64,000 bases of DNA from Streptomyces sp. NBS 14/10. GTDB taxonomy: Bacteria > Actinomycetota > Actinomycetes > Streptomycetales > Streptomycetaceae. The notes below the pieces were generated by a model. That model did no database searches. It had not been told where the DNA came from and saw nothing but the letters and a program-made list of their open reading frames with translations. Numbering within the stretch: the first letter of the stretch is position 1; every line of letters begins with the position of its first letter. This document shows positions 25,448 through 33,004 of the stretch, piece after piece. The DNA lies in contig NZ_NCSM01000022.1 of the NCBI RefSeq assembly GCF_002224125.1, positions 576,885 through 640,884 of the forward strand, given 5' to 3'. Position numbers and translations under genes: made by a program.

Positions 25448-25519
25448 TGGGCGATACTGGGTTCGAACCAGTGACCTCTTCGGTGTGAACGAAGCGCTCT
25501 CCCACTGAGCTAATCGCCC
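25448..25519 (-). tRNA. tRNA-Val (anticodon CAC), copy 2
   Basis: Same 72 bases as 17866-17937, with anticodon loop TTCACAC and acceptor GGGCGAT/ATCGCCC. The two copies are in direct orientation and 7.5 kb apart, enclosing the SRPBCC gene and the pectin-use cluster. Confidence 0.97.
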
Positions 25520-25600
25520 TGGCGCACGCCCAACATTAGCGCATGCCGGACCGTGCCCATGACCAGCCGCGTCCGCGCCCCGAGCGGTCGGCCGCGCCCG

Positions 25601-26056
25601 TCACTCCTTGATCTTCCAGGGCATGACGAACCCGAACTTCCACACATACACCGCCATCGCCGCGGCGCAAATCACCACGGCGATCGTGGTCAGAATGATG
25701 TTCCGCTTGCGCACCCGGGGGTCCAGGGCGCGCTGCGCCGCCTCCGTGACCTTCCGCTTGGTCCAGCGCAGCACCAGCTGGGCCCAGACGAACTCGGTGG
25801 CCCAGATCGCCATACCGGCGAAGATCACCAGCCATCCGGGGCCCGGCAGCGGCAACATGATGATGCCGATGACCACCACTGCGAGCCCGACCAGGAACAC
25901 CCCGACCTGCCAGCTCAGATGCAACGCCCGGGACCTCTGGATGAAGTGCGGCGCCCGCGAGCCGAAGACCGGCTCACCAGAGGCACCCTCCCCCGTCGCG
26001 GCCCCGGATGCCGCCGATCCGGCGACTTCCTGCCGCTCGTCACTCTCCGCGCTCAT
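25601..26056 (-). CDS. TIGR02611 family membrane protein
   Basis: A 151-aa actinobacterial membrane protein. It has a polar N-terminal tail, then two adjacent hydrophobic segments with the family-typical LPLPGPGWLVIFAGMAIWATEF between them, and a third near the C-terminus (IILTTIAVVICAAAMAVYVW). The ATG at 26056 is preferred; an in-frame GTG at 26089 would add 11 residues but has no ribosome site. The gene is divergent from ssgB. Function unknown. Confidence 0.85.
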   Translation of the reverse strand: MSAESDERQEVAGSAASGAATGEGASGEPVFGSRAPHFIQRSRALHLSWQVGVFLVGLAVVVIGIIMLPLPGPGWLVIFAGMAIWATEFVWAQLVLRWTKRKVTEAAQRALDPRVRKRNIILTTIAVVICAAAMAVYVWKFGFVMPWKIKE

Positions 26057-26162
26057 GTGACCCAACTTACCTGATCGAAAAGAGTTCACCGGAATGGCGG
26101 TACCGACCGTCCGGAGACTCCGCTGCTAGAGCTACAAGAAGGACCACAAAACGGGCAGAGGG

Positions 26163-26186
26163 GTTTACAACGGCACCGTAGGTGGC
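26163..26186 (+). promoter_or_regulatory. Possible stress-sigma (SigH-type) promoter of ssgB
   Basis: GTTT at 26163-26166 and GGTGGC at 26181-26186 are 14 bases apart. This loosely fits the GTTT-N14-16-GGGTAT pattern of SigB/SigH promoters, and ssgB of S. coelicolor is known to depend on SigH. The -10 match is weak, so this is a tentative call. Confidence 0.25.
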
Positions 26187-26247
26187 ATGTCGATTTCGCC
26201 GACGTGCGAATCCCCGAGCGCACACTGAGCGAAAGGCCCTGGCGCTT

Positions 26248-26661
26248 ATGAACACCACGGTCAGCTGCGAGCTGCACCTGCGCCTCGTTGTGTCGAGCGA
26301 GTCGTCACTGCCTGTACCCGCGGGCCTGCGGTACGACACGGCCGATCCCTACGCCGTGCACGCCACCTTCCACACCGGAGCCGAAGAGACGGTCGAATGG
26401 GTCTTCGCCCGCGACCTGCTCGCCGAGGGCCTGCACCGGCCCACAGGCACTGGCGACGTCCGGGTGTGGCCGTCCCGCAGTCATGGCCAGGGCGTCGTCT
26501 GCATCGCCCTGAGCTCCCCGGAGGGAGAGGCTCTGCTCGAGGCCCCGGCGCGGGCCCTGGAGTCGTTCCTCAAGCGAACCGACGCTGCGGTGCCACCCGG
26601 CACCGAGCACCGCCACTTCGACCTCGACACGGAACTCTCCCACATCCTGGCGGAGAGCTGA
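26248..26661 (+). CDS. ssgB: Sporulation-specific cell division regulator SsgB
   Basis: SsgB (137 aa) is the SsgA-like protein that recruits FtsZ to future septa with SsgA during sporulation of aerial hyphae. Seen: MNTTVSCELHLRLVVSSESS, LRYDTADPYAVHATFHTGAE, VEWVFARDLLAEGL and WPSRSHGQGVVCIALSSPEG, with the standard 137-residue length. The ATG at 26248 is set by family length; GAAAGG lies 11 bases upstream. It marks the organism as a sporulating streptomycete relative. A hairpin- and repeat-rich gap follows. Confidence 0.96.
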   Translation: MNTTVSCELHLRLVVSSESSLPVPAGLRYDTADPYAVHATFHTGAEETVEWVFARDLLAEGLHRPTGTGDVRVWPSRSHGQGVVCIALSSPEGEALLEAPARALESFLKRTDAAVPPGTEHRHFDLDTELSHILAES

Positions 26662-26748
26662 GCCCCGGCGAGCGCTGAGCGCGGCCGTCCGACTCGGGGA
26701 GACGGCGCGAGCCCGGCCGCGACATGCAGGCAGCGACATCAATGTCAT

Positions 26749-26799
26749 GTCGATATCGACAACGGGCAGACAACGGCAGACAACGGCAGACAACGGCAT
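26749..26799 (+). repeat. 12-bp palindrome plus four 10-bp tandem units after ssgB
   Basis: The perfect palindrome GTCGATATCGAC (26749-26760) runs directly into four units of CAACGGCAGA (the first with an extra G, the last ending CATA). Confidence 0.85.
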
Positions 26800-26810
26800 A
26801 TGGCAGCAGG

Positions 26811-26859
26811 CGACGGTGTCGTCGCCGCGGAGTAGTGGTCCGCGGCGACGGCACCGTCG
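26811..26859. terminator. Large hairpin downstream of ssgB
   Basis: The outer arm CGACGGTG / CACCGTCG and inner arm GTCGCCGCGGA / TCCGCGGCGAC, separated by a 2x2 internal loop, close on a GTAGTGG loop. This is a 49-base structure 150 bases after the ssgB stop. It may be the ssgB terminator or a structured RNA/DNA element. Confidence 0.55.
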
Positions 26860-26897
26860 TCTCGTACGGCCGTACGGCGTCACCAGTTGTTGGCACC

Positions 26898-26978
26898 GTT
26901 GTCAGCGGTCACCAGTTGTCATGGGTGGTTGTCATACGGGCCGTAGTTGTCACACATGTGGGCGGACGCCGCTAGAGT
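26898..26978 (+). promoter_or_regulatory. Four GTTGTCA heptamers and a -10-like box before the CGNR gene
   Basis: GTTGTCA occurs at 26898, 26915, 26928 and 26946 in one orientation. A TAGAGT hexamer (26973-26978) fits the streptomycete -10 consensus, 20 bases after the last heptamer's TTGTCA. Together they look like a promoter with upstream activator or repressor sites. The CGNR gene starts 60 bases further on. Confidence 0.45.
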
Positions 26979-27037
26979 CGGTCAGATCGAAGGGCAGGCG
27001 AGAGCAGCCTCCGATCCGGCCGGCCAGGGAGCCAACC

Positions 27038-27598
27038 GTGCTGATCAACCACGACACCCAGGTCGCGCTCGACGCGGTCGTCGCTCTGGTGAACACCACG
27101 CCCGAAGGCGAGGGCCCGGACGACCTCGCGGACCTCGCCGCGCTGCGCACCTTCGTCGCGCAGCACGCCATCAGCGACGTCGGCACGCTCGGGGAGCGGG
27201 ACCTGGTGGCCGTACGGGCCGTGCGCGCCCGCTTCGCCGAGGTCTTCGCCGCGGCCGATTCCCGGCGCGCCGCCGAACTGCTCAACGCGATGGTCGCCGC
27301 GGCCGGCACCACGCCCCGGCTCACCGACCACGACGGCTACGACTGGCATGTGCACTACTTCGCTCCAGGGGCGTCCCTGGCCGAGCACCTGGCCGCCGAC
27401 GGCGGCATGGCGCTCGCGTTCCTCGTGGTGGCGGGCGAGCGGGAGCGGCTGCGGCGCTGCGAGGCACCGGATTGCGGGCATGCCTTCGTCGACCTCTCGC
27501 GTAACCGCTCACGGCGCTACTGCGACAGCCGCACCTGCGGAAATCGCTTGCATGTGGCCGCCTATCGCGCCCGGCGCCGGGAGGCGGCAGCGGGCTGA
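27038..27598 (+). CDS. CGNR zinc finger / ABATE domain regulator
   Basis: A 186-aa protein with an N-terminal ABATE (stress-induced regulator-like) domain and a C-terminal CGNR zinc finger. The finger is CEAPDCGHAF...RRYCDSRTCGNRLHVAAYR, four Cys in the expected spacing plus the CGNR box, predicted to bind DNA. The GTG at 27038 is chosen because AGGGAG lies seven bases upstream. The long repeat-rich leader and heptamer repeats before it suggest regulated, possibly self-regulated, expression. Confidence 0.88.
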   Translation: MLINHDTQVALDAVVALVNTTPEGEGPDDLADLAALRTFVAQHAISDVGTLGERDLVAVRAVRARFAEVFAAADSRRAAELLNAMVAAAGTTPRLTDHDGYDWHVHYFAPGASLAEHLAADGGMALAFLVVAGERERLRRCEAPDCGHAFVDLSRNRSRRYCDSRTCGNRLHVAAYRARRREAAAG

Positions 27599-27642
27599 GG
27601 CCGCGTCGACGGTCGTGCCGACGCCGGCGCTTCCGGTGGCGG

Positions 27643-27828
27643 TCACCACCGGTAGAGGTCGTGGACGGCGGTGACGAAGAGCAGGGTGAATATGAACGCG
27701 AGGAACAGCATCAGCGGTGGCTGGGAAAGGGCGAAGAGACAGCCACGCGGCTCTTCGCTCGGCGGTGCAGGGGGTCGTTCGATAGGGGATCGCTCCCCGG
27801 GTGATTGCAGCATCTCGCGCAAGATCAT
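27643..27828 (-). CDS. Small single-pass membrane protein
   Basis: A 61-aa protein ending in one hydrophobic segment (PPLMLFLAFIFTLLFVTAVHDLYRW), with a Pro-rich N-terminus. No ribosome site is clear; the ATG at 27828 and another five codons in are both possible. It lies just downstream of the 27882-28316 gene in the same direction. Function unknown; confidence is moderate because of its size. Confidence 0.5.
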   Translation of the reverse strand: MILREMLQSPGERSPIERPPAPPSEEPRGCLFALSQPPLMLFLAFIFTLLFVTAVHDLYRW

Positions 27829-27881
27829 GGCGTAGGGGAACCCTGCCTGCGACCGGAGAGCTGGTATTGACCGGTTGGGCG

Positions 27882-28316
27882 TCAGATTCCGTGCTTTTTG
27901 AGAATGGCCTCGATATCCGAGAAGTCGTCCGTGCCCGAGCTGCCTCCGGACTTGGCCGCGCCCCTGGATCCCCGCAGCCCGCCGCCCGCGCCCAGCGCGG
28001 GGGCCGCGGCCCCGCCCCGCTCCGCCGCCGCCGCGGCGCGCCGCTCCTTGCGGGTGCCACCGCCCCGGCGCTCCACCGCCCGGGTCACCATGAACAGCAG
28101 CCAGGACAGGCCGAGCACCCCGAAGCCCAGCCAGACGCTCGGCTTGAAGACCAGGTCGGCGATCCAGTCCAGAATGCCCGTCATCGCCAGGCCCACCGGC
28201 AGCAGCGCGTAGGCGGCGATACGGGTCGCGGCCAGGAAACGCTTGCGGTACGCCGTCACAAAGGCGACCGCGAGTCCCGCCGCGGACGCCGCGGCGCAGA
28301 CGGTGTCGGTCAGCAT
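27882..28316 (-). CDS. Conserved actinobacterial membrane protein
   Basis: A 144-aa protein with three hydrophobic N-terminal segments (DTVCAAASAAGLAVAFVTAY, IAAYALLPVGLAMTGI, VWLGFGVLGLSWLLFMV) followed by a basic, Ala/Gly-rich cytoplasmic linker. It ends with a conserved-looking acidic motif, DDFSDIEAILKKHGI. The strong ribosome site CAGGAGGACCG fixes the ATG at 28316. Function unknown. Confidence 0.83.
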   Translation of the reverse strand: MLTDTVCAAASAAGLAVAFVTAYRKRFLAATRIAAYALLPVGLAMTGILDWIADLVFKPSVWLGFGVLGLSWLLFMVTRAVERRGGGTRKERRAAAAAERGGAAAPALGAGGGLRGSRGAAKSGGSSGTDDFSDIEAILKKHGI

Positions 28317-28527
28317 CGGTCCTCCTGGCGATCGGATAACGGGAATCGGGCCCCGGGTATCCATCGTGCACCCTCGGGGCGCTGTCCCGACCGTCCTGGG
28401 GATAAGGATCAGGGACATCTCCGGGGAACGGCTCCTCCCCTGGGCCGAGTCCGCGATGTAGCCCTCGCGGGCCGAAGCGCCCGGTGCTGATTCGGAGGAC
28501 GCGGCTCCGGGCTGGAAGACTGACCCC

Positions 28528-29100
28528 ATGAGCGACCCCCAGCCAGCCCACCCCGCTGAACCCGCCGAGCGAGCCGAGCGAGCCGAGCGAGCCGAGCGAG
28601 CCGAGCGAGCCGAGCCGATCGTGCTCGATGTGTGGTGCGAGCTCCAGTGCCCCGACTGCCGTAGCTCACAGACCGATCTGAGCGCGCTGCGCGCCCGCTA
28701 CGGCGACGCCCTGGAGATCCGCATACGGCATTTCCCGCTGGAGAAGCACCAGCACGCCCACGCGGCCGCCCAGGCCCTCGAGGAAGCCATCGTGCAGGGC
28801 CGGGGCTGGCCGTACGCCGAGGCCGTCCTGGCCCACGCCGAGGAGCTGGGCGCGCGCGGCGAGGTGCTGCTGGTGGAGGTGGCGCGGGAGCTGGGCCTGG
28901 ACGCCGAGGAAATGGACACCGCGCTGATCGACGGGCGGCACATCCTGATCGTCGACGCGGACCAGGCCGAGGGCAAGGCGATCGGGGTCAACGGCACCCC
29001 GACGTATGTGATCGGCGGCGAGCGGCTGGACGGCGGGAAGAGCCAGGAGGGTCTGCGCGAGCGCATCGAGGCGATCGCCGACCGGCTGCTCGCCGGCTGA
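28528..29100 (+). CDS. DsbA-family thioredoxin-fold oxidoreductase
   Basis: A 190-aa DsbA-like protein. After a repetitive tail comes IVLDVWCELQCPDCRSSQ with the CxxC redox pair CPDC, the helical insertion, and the cis-proline segment GVNGTPTYVIGG. There is no export signal, so it is cytoplasmic. Residues about 13-28 are (Ala-Glu-Arg) repeats encoded by a 9-bp tandem repeat, which could lengthen or shorten without breaking the frame. Confidence 0.87.
   Translation: MSDPQPAHPAEPAERAERAERAERAERAEPIVLDVWCELQCPDCRSSQTDLSALRARYGDALEIRIRHFPLEKHQHAHAAAQALEEAIVQGRGWPYAEAVLAHAEELGARGEVLLVEVARELGLDAEEMDTALIDGRHILIVDADQAEGKAIGVNGTPTYVIGGERLDGGKSQEGLRERIEAIADRLLAG
28564..28608 (+). repeat. 9-bp tandem repeat (GCCGAGCGA)5
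   Basis: Five exact units within the DsbA-like gene encode Ala-Glu-Arg repeats; a sixth imperfect unit follows. Confidence 0.95.
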
Positions 29101-29156
29101 GTCGGGGTCCGGGCCGGGTGCCCGGGCCCGGGGGGGGTCAGCCGGTGCCCCGGGGC

Positions 29157-30005
29157 TCAGAGCAGCTGCTTGAACAGGTGGTACTCGGTCGGCCGGTAGC
29201 CAAGGGACTCGTACAGCCGCAGCGCCGGGGCGTTGCCGCCGAAGACATGCAGCCCGATCGTGCGGGCCCCCGCCGCCAGGCCGTCGCGCTCGGCGGCCAG
29301 CATGAGCGTACGGCCGTGGCCGTGGCCGCGGTACTCCTCGGCGACCTCGACGCCGTAGACATAGCCCTCGAGGGCGCCCGCCGCCTCCGCCGCCTCCTCG
29401 GGGCGTATCGCCAGCCACACGGTGCCCACGTCCGTACCGTCGTGGGCGAGGACGCGCAGCAGGGTGCCGGGCGTCGCGGGGCCGTCCGGCAGCAGGGTCG
29501 CGTAGGCGGCCTCCGCCTTGGCCCGCGCCGCTTCCTCGGTCACCCCTCGCTCCGTCCAGCTGCGGATGTGCTCGGCCCGCTCGTGCTCGAACCAAGCCTG
29601 GTACTCCGCCTCCCCCATGGCCCGCACCTCGCTGCCCGCCGGCAGTTCGGGCGTCTCGGACAGCTCCTTGACCATGTTGCGGCCGCGTTCGCCGAAGCCG
29701 AGCGCTCCCGCGAGCCCGAGCGCGGTCGTGGCCTGCGCCGGGATGCTGACCTCCACCTGCGTACAGCCCCAGCCGCGCAGCACCTCCTCGGCGGCCAGCG
29801 CGGCGACCGTGCCCCGGCCGCGGTGGCGGTCCGGCTCATCGATGTCCAGCCGCTCGATCCGCCCGACCTCCGGGCCCAGCCGGTCGTCGGTGGCGAGGTG
29901 GAGCGAGCCGACGGGGCGGCCGTTGACACAGACCTCGTACGAGCGGGCCCGGCCGCCCGCTTCGGTGCGCTGTTCCGGCCCGGTGGGCCGCAGGATGGTG
30001 GTCAC
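29157..30005 (-). CDS. Two-domain GNAT acetyltransferase
   Basis: A 282-aa protein with two GNAT-like halves. Each half ends in the acetyl-CoA loop and final strand pattern (HRGRGTVAALAAEEVLRGWG with ALGLAGALGFGERG; YRGHGHGRTLMLAAERDG with LRLYESLGYRPTEYHLFK). The second half keeps the full R/Q-x-x-G-x-G/A motif, so it is the likely active one (streptothricin/MshD-type architecture). The start is a GTG. Substrate unknown. Confidence 0.83.
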   Translation of the reverse strand: MTTILRPTGPEQRTEAGGRARSYEVCVNGRPVGSLHLATDDRLGPEVGRIERLDIDEPDRHRGRGTVAALAAEEVLRGWGCTQVEVSIPAQATTALGLAGALGFGERGRNMVKELSETPELPAGSEVRAMGEAEYQAWFEHERAEHIRSWTERGVTEEAARAKAEAAYATLLPDGPATPGTLLRVLAHDGTDVGTVWLAIRPEEAAEAAGALEGYVYGVEVAEEYRGHGHGRTLMLAAERDGLAAGARTIGLHVFGGNAPALRLYESLGYRPTEYHLFKQLL

Positions 30006-30057
30006 GATGGTGTTCTACCTGGCTCGGCGACGATCGTCACCACTTTTTCGGTCCGGC

Positions 30058-30885
30058 TCAGGGGTCGAGGTCGTCGGCCGCCCGCCGGGCGAAGATCCGC
30101 ATCGCCTCCGCGGTGACCGGGCCGGGCGCGCCCGGCAGCGGCCGGTCGTCCAGCCGGTGGACGGCCTGGACGTCCCGGGTGGTGGAGGTCAGGAAGATCT
30201 CTTCGGCCCGCTCCAGTACGTCGAAGGGAAGATCGGTCTCCTTCGCTCCCACCCAGTCGAGCACGAGCTGCCGCGTGATGCCCGCGAGGCAGCCGGAGGC
30301 CAGGGGCGGGGTGTGCAGTTCGCCGTCGAGGACCACGAAGACATTGGAGCCGGTGCCCTCGCACAGCCGCCCGACCGTGTTGCCGAACAGCGCCTCGCTC
30401 GCGCCGTGCTCCCGGGCCCGGGCGAGCGCCACGACGTTCTCGCCGTACGAGGTGGTCTTCAGACCGGCCAGCGCCCCGCGCTCGTTACGGGTCCACGGGA
30501 CGGTGACCACCGCCGTCGTATCGGGCCGCCGGTCGGTGTCGACGAGCGCGACGACCAGGGTGGGGCCCGCCGTGCCGCGGTCGGAGCCGAGCGGCGACAC
30601 CCCTCCCGTATAGGTGATCCGCAGCCGCCCGAGCGGCGCCGGGTTGGCGCGCAGCACCGCTTCGCAGCCGCGCCGCACCTCGTCCAAGTCCGGTTCCGGC
30701 AGCCCGAGACCGCGGGCCGAGCCGGCCAGCCGGTGCAGATGGCGGGTGAGGGCGAAGGCGCGTCCGTCGACCGCCTTGACCGTCTCGAAGACGCCGTCGC
30801 CGACCGTCAGTCCATGGTCGAAGACGGACACCTGTGCGCTGTCGGCCTCGCGCAGCGAGCCGTCGAGCCAGATGGCGAGCGTCAT
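30058..30885 (-). CDS. Aminotransferase class IV / 4-amino-4-deoxychorismate lyase (PabC-like)
   Basis: A 275-aa fold-type IV PLP enzyme. Family features: VFDHGLTVGDGVFETVKAVDG, LKTTSYGENVVALARAREHGASEALF (PLP Lys region), NTVGRLCEGTGSNVFVVLDGELHTPPL and CLAGITRQLVLDW. The ATG overlaps the stop of the chorismate-binding gene by four bases. Pairing with a PabB-like enzyme makes ADC lyase, leading to p-aminobenzoate and folate, the best reading; a branched-chain aminotransferase is excluded by neither motif alone. Confidence 0.87.
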   Translation of the reverse strand: MTLAIWLDGSLREADSAQVSVFDHGLTVGDGVFETVKAVDGRAFALTRHLHRLAGSARGLGLPEPDLDEVRRGCEAVLRANPAPLGRLRITYTGGVSPLGSDRGTAGPTLVVALVDTDRRPDTTAVVTVPWTRNERGALAGLKTTSYGENVVALARAREHGASEALFGNTVGRLCEGTGSNVFVVLDGELHTPPLASGCLAGITRQLVLDWVGAKETDLPFDVLERAEEIFLTSTTRDVQAVHRLDDRPLPGAPGPVTAEAMRIFARRAADDLDP

Positions 30886-31940
30886 CGTGCGATGCCTCCC
30901 GTCGGCTGGTAGGCGCCCGCCGCCACCTTGAGCAGCCGGGCGGCCTTGAGTTCGGTTTCGTCCCATTCGCGCTCCGGGTCGGAGCCCCAGGTGATGCCGG
31001 CCCCGGTACCGAAGCGCAGCGCGGGGCCGCCGGCCGCCGCGCGGTCGATCCAGAAGGTCCGTATCCCCACCGCCAGCTCGCCGGTGCCGCGGTCGGCGTC
31101 CACCCAGCCGATGCCTCCGCAGTACGGGCCGCGGGGCGCGGTCTCCAGCTGTTCGATGATGCGCAGCGCGCTGGACTTGGGCGCCCCGGTGACGGAGCCG
31201 GGCGGAAACGCCGCCGCGAACAGCTCCGGCCAGCCCGCGCCGGCCGCCAGTTCGCCGCGCACGGTGGAGACGAGGTGGACAAGGCCGGGGTGCGGCTCGA
31301 CCGCGCACAGCGCGGGGACGGTCACCGTCCCGGTGGCGCAGCACCGGCCCAGGTCGTTGCGGACCAGGTCCACGATCATCACGTTCTCGGCGTGGTCCTT
31401 CTCCAGCAGGTCCGACGCCTCGCGCCCGGTGCCCTTGATCGGGCCGGATTCGACGACCCGCCCGCCCCGCCGCAGAAACAGCTCGGGCGAGGCCGTGGCG
31501 ACCTCCACGCCATGCGCGGGCAGGCGGACGGTCCCGGCGTACGGGGCGGGGTTGCCCAGGGCCAGCAGCGCGGTGAGCTCGTCCACATCGGAGCGGTCGG
31601 GTTCGGGCAGCGGCGCGGACATGACCCGGCACAGGTTCGCCTGGTACACCTCGCCCGCCGCTATGTAGCGCCGGATGCGCCGTACGCCCTCGGTGTAGGC
31701 GGCGCGGTCCAGCGATGAGGTCCAGTCCCCGGGGGCGGGCCCCGACCAGCCGCCGGGCGTCGGGGCCGGTACGGGCTCGGGCCGTACGTCCGCGAAGCGG
31801 GCGCAGACCAGGCCGCCCTCGAAGTCGGCGACCACCGCCCAGAAACCCTCGGACTCCAGAGCCGCGGGGTCGCTGGTCACATCGCGCAGATCGGTGGCGA
31901 CGAGGCCGCCGAAGCGGGCGAGAGGGGGGAGCTCGTACAC
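30882..31940 (-). CDS. Chorismate-binding enzyme, aminodeoxychorismate synthase component I (PabB-like)
   Basis: A 352-aa chorismate-binding protein. The core motifs are complete: RRYIAAGEVYQANLCRV, SPELFLRRGGR, GPIKGTGRE, ENVMIVDLVRNDLGRCC, PPGSVTGAPKSSALRII and GGIGWVDADRGTGELAVGIRT. The start is a GTG with no clear ribosome site. It is coupled to the PabC-like gene. No glutaminase subunit (PabA) is in the window. Anthranilate synthase is less likely given the partner. Confidence 0.88.
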   Translation of the reverse strand: MYELPPLARFGGLVATDLRDVTSDPAALESEGFWAVVADFEGGLVCARFADVRPEPVPAPTPGGWSGPAPGDWTSSLDRAAYTEGVRRIRRYIAAGEVYQANLCRVMSAPLPEPDRSDVDELTALLALGNPAPYAGTVRLPAHGVEVATASPELFLRRGGRVVESGPIKGTGREASDLLEKDHAENVMIVDLVRNDLGRCCATGTVTVPALCAVEPHPGLVHLVSTVRGELAAGAGWPELFAAAFPPGSVTGAPKSSALRIIEQLETAPRGPYCGGIGWVDADRGTGELAVGIRTFWIDRAAAGGPALRFGTGAGITWGSDPEREWDETELKAARLLKVAAGAYQPTGGIAR

Positions 31941-32123
31941 GGTTGCGAGTCTAGGGCGGGCGCCTCCGCGGTGTGGCGGGAGGGCGTACCGACCGCGGCC
32001 CACGGCGGCACGCTGCGGAAACGGAGGGAGCATGGTGAGCAAACGGAATTTGAGCTGGCCCCGGAATCCGCTAGAGTTCAACACGTCGCCGGGACGCGGG
32101 AGCGCCCCGGAGAAACGACACCT

Positions 32124-32196
32124 GCGGACGTGGCTCAGTTGGTAGAGCATCACCTTGCCAAGGTGAGGGTCGCGAGTTCGAATCTCGTCGTCCGCT
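32124..32196 (+). tRNA. tRNA-Gly (anticodon GCC)
   Basis: Acceptor GCGGACG/CGTCCGC, anticodon loop TTGCCAA between TCACC and GGTGA, T loop GTTCGAATC. First of a five-tRNA run on the plus strand. Confidence 0.97.
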
Positions 32197-32224
32197 CGGA
32201 GTGGGGGTTTCGGCCCCTGCGTCT

Positions 32225-32295
32225 GGTGGAGTGGCCGAGAGGCGAGGCAACGGCCTGCAAAGCCGTCTACACGGGTTCAAATCCCGTCTCCACCT
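32225..32295 (+). tRNA. tRNA-Cys (anticodon GCA)
   Basis: Acceptor GGTGGAG/CTCCACC and anticodon loop CTGCAAA between ACGGC and GCCGT. It is 28 bases after tRNA-Gly. Confidence 0.97.
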
Positions 32296-32296
32296 C

Positions 32297-32368
32297 GGAC
32301 GATTAGCTCAGCGGGAGAGCGCTTCCCTGACACGGAAGAGGTCACTGGTTCAATCCCAGTATCGTCCA
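32297..32368 (+). tRNA. tRNA-Val (anticodon GAC), copy 1
   Basis: Acceptor GGACGAT/ATCGTCC and anticodon loop CTGACAC between CTTCC and GGAAG. It begins one base after tRNA-Cys ends, so the two share a precursor. Confidence 0.97.
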
Positions 32369-32410
32369 CTCGGGCCCTTGCGGGCCCGCTGGGTTCTTAT
32401 GGGCCCGCCC

Positions 32411-32482
32411 GCGCGATTAGCTCAGCGGGAGAGCGCTTCCCTGACACGGAAGAGGTCACTGGTTCAATCCCAGTATCGCGCA
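32411..32482 (+). tRNA. tRNA-Val (anticodon GAC), copy 2 with altered acceptor stem
   Basis: The body is identical to the flanking copies, but the acceptor is GCGCGAT/ATCGCGC. Both changed bases are matched by complementary changes on the 3' side, so pairing is kept. Confidence 0.96.
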
Positions 32483-32517
32483 CACCGCGGTTCCGCGATC
32501 TTCGTCGTGGTTCCCCG

Positions 32518-32589
32518 GGACGATTAGCTCAGCGGGAGAGCGCTTCCCTGACACGGAAGAGGTCACTGGTTCAATCCCAGTATCGTCCA
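32518..32589 (+). tRNA. tRNA-Val (anticodon GAC), copy 3
   Basis: Identical to copy 1 (GGACGAT/ATCGTCC). Last tRNA of the run. Confidence 0.97.
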
Positions 32590-32595
32590 CATGAT

Positions 32596-32634
32596 CGGCT
32601 GAGGGCCGGGGCATCTCGCCCCGGCCCTCAGCCG
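32596..32634. terminator. Terminator of the tRNA cluster
   Basis: A perfect 17-bp stem starting CGGCTGAGGGCCGGGGC with a 5-base loop ATCTC begins seven bases after the last tRNA. It also ends transcription from the zinc-ribbon gene on the other strand. Confidence 0.9.
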
Positions 32635-32654
32635 TATGCGCTCAGGATATGCGC

Positions 32655-32933
32655 TCAGGAAGAGAAGAGCATGCGCCCGAAGCCGCGGTGCTGCTTGTGG
32701 TGCCCGTGGTGACCGTGCTGCGGGGCACCCCAGGCGGGGGCAGGGGCGGCCGGGTACGCCTGAGGGGCCGGGGGCGCGGGCGGAGCCTGCGTGGACCACT
32801 GCGACTCGAGCCGGGTCAGCGCCTCCAGCTCCCCGTAGTCCAGGAAGATCCCCCGGCAGCCGCTGCACTGCTCTATCTGGACACCATTGCGGTTGTACGT
32901 GTGCATCGGTGCACCGCACTTGGGACACTGCAT
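32655..32933 (-). CDS. TFIIB-type zinc ribbon protein
   Basis: A 92-aa protein. The N-terminal zinc ribbon MQCPKCGAPM...CSGCRGIFLD (two CxxC knuckles) belongs to the zf-TFIIB family. The middle is Pro/Ala-rich, and the C-terminus is His-rich (HGHHGHHKQHRGFGRM). Such small proteins are common in streptomycetes; whether they bind nucleic acid or protein is not known. The ATG is at 32933. Confidence 0.85.
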   Translation of the reverse strand: MQCPKCGAPMHTYNRNGVQIEQCSGCRGIFLDYGELEALTRLESQWSTQAPPAPPAPQAYPAAPAPAWGAPQHGHHGHHKQHRGFGRMLFSS

Positions 32934-33004
32934 GGTCCGCTCAACTCCTCAGCTTTCAGACAAAAGCGCTGCCGGAACGGCTGTCCGGCGGCGTTGACTT
33001 CACC

